Source: Bathymodiolus brooksi
Taxonomy: Eukaryota; Mollusca; Bivalvia; Mytilida; Modiolidae
Assembly: GCA_963680875.1 (NCBI GenBank)
Contig: OY804588.1
Span: 60,958,369-61,022,368 of the forward strand
Direction of reading: 5' to 3'
Length of the DNA: 64,000 nt
Below, one piece after another: positions 63,080 through 64,000 of this stretch. The notes beneath the pieces were generated by a model, which did no database searches, was not told the DNA's origin, and was given only the letters and a program-made list of their open reading frames with translations. Numbering within the stretch: the stretch's first letter is position 1; each line of letters starts with the position of its first letter. The translations under genes and the position numbers were made by a program.

Positions 63080-63760
63080 CCTTCAGTGGTTCTTGAAAAT
63101 CGATTAATCAGAATGTTCAAAGTCTCCTATCGATCTACACCACAGAAACAACACTTGTGTAGTACCTCATAGTGAACACCCTCAAAGTTAAATTGGTTAA
63201 ATTATGTTCAGTGGTTCTCAATGAGATTACGAAAATGTAATTCATAGGTTTTCAAAGCAATTTTGACCTTCAGCTGTCGACCATTTTGAATTTCCGATCG
63301 GCATAAAAACCATTATCACCTGTAAAGGACTCTGAAATTTCAAGACAATGTTTACAACCATAATATGCAGGTCAAGTTCAATTTCAGCCAGATCCCATAT
63401 ACGGCTTGCAAGTTAGGCCCACTTAGCTGAAAGCGGAGAACTCTGTGTCCTCAGACACATTCTTCTTTTATTCATTTTTTAACGAATCGGCATGAAAAGT
63501 AACAACACTTGCGTAGGACATAATAGTGAACACCCTGCCAAGTGTGGTTAAATTCTGTTCAGTGTTTTTTCAAGTAGACCATGAAAATGTTGCTTTATAT
63601 ATGGTTTCAAAGCAAATTTTGACCTCCGCTGGCAACGATTTTGAATTTCCGATGGGCTCAAAAAGTAACAAGACCTGTCAAGGACCATAAAATGAACATA
63701 CAAATCACGTTTCCATACCATCGCTTCAGTGGTTCTTGAAAAAAGATTATTGAAAAACTA
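63080..63760 (+). repeat. Diverged long repeat with two related units
   Basis: Unit at about 63140-63330 (ACAACACTTGTGTAGTACCTCATAGTGAACACCCTC..TCAGTGGTTCTCAATGAGATTACGAAAATG..CCATTTTGAATTTCCGATCGGCATAAAAACC) is repeated at about 63500-63680 (ACAACACTTGCGTAGGACATAATAGTGAACACCCTG..TTTTGAATTTCCGATGGGCTCAAAAAGTAAC). A third start follows (GACCTGTCAAGGACCATAAAATGAACA). It resembles a common bivalve repeat I recall; no coding capacity. Confidence 0.75.
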
Positions 63761-64000
63761 ACAATGTTTCCAATGTCTCCTGATGACCATTTGTTGACAA
63801 ATCGGAAACAATCCCTCATCCGATCTAAGCAAACACCAGATCCCTCAGTACAATTTCTAGTCAATATGCAAACCACAGATAAATTCAATGCAGACGAACA
63901 ATTAATTACGCATTGGTTGACCATATGCGAACGCTAACTGATTTCAAATCCGATACGACAATTATAACGGATTTAAATTCGATTTAATGATTCGATTTCA
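63761..64000. other. No recognisable feature
   Basis: AT-rich end of the window. The short minus-strand frame here has no domain. Confidence 0.4.

Overview
The window reads as nuclear DNA of an invertebrate animal, most probably a bivalve mollusc and plausibly a mussel (Mytilidae). It is AT-rich and gene-poor, and the recognisable coding sequence is split by GT-AG introns. It is crowded with short non-autonomous repeats of a kind I know from mussel sequence. These are tRNA-headed SINEs with a shared 3' end (GCTGAAATATTG...GTGGCGTTAAAC), a 'TAACACG..GGTGTCACTAGTGG' repeat present in about sixteen copies, and a 'TTTGGCTTT..GAAACGC..TAAATT..GATATCTA' repeat. The species call rests on memory of those repeats, not on a search.

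Genes. (1) 38685-40031 (+) is an intact, single-exon rhodopsin-like GPCR of 448 aa, followed by a poly(A) signal. It has an unusually long first extracellular loop. (2) 45716-42511 (-) holds three exons of a CAP-superfamily gene of the GAPR-1/GLIPR2 type. The middle exon (44870-44992) was recovered by reading the splice phases, and the first exon was not found. (3) 56544-56843 (+) looks like the terminal coding exon of an unidentified gene. (4) 22231-22461 (-) looks like the first coding exon of an unidentified gene. (5) 14387-14434 (-) is a weaker first-exon candidate.

Layout. 1-14 kb: SINEs, decayed tandem repeats, and a 412-bp inverted-repeat element with a 7-bp target duplication. 14.9-18.1 kb: a hairpin, a G-rich two-level tandem repeat, a 25-copy 36-bp minisatellite and an adjoining 29-bp minisatellite. 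18-34 kb: SINEs and several MITE-like elements (TTAA-flanked, TA-flanked). 34.8-36.7 kb: a 37-bp minisatellite and a mosaic duplication carrying two copies of a long hairpin. 38-46 kb: the GPCR and the CAP gene, the latter with repeats in its introns. 46-60 kb: a dense SINE and hairpin field. 60-64 kb: homopolymer, palindrome-cluster and polypurine DNA, then a decayed long repeat.

The most interesting signal is a set of near-perfect hairpins whose arms differ from one hairpin to the next. Most share the same small apex: a stem around a 3-nt GAA-like loop, flanked by CGAG/CGAGGG and then TGATAA. There are nine or ten between 14.9 and 57.4 kb. Two of them, more than 9 kb apart and with unrelated arms, share an identical 15-nt apex. 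This looks like one mobile or self-copying structure that carries different arm sequences.
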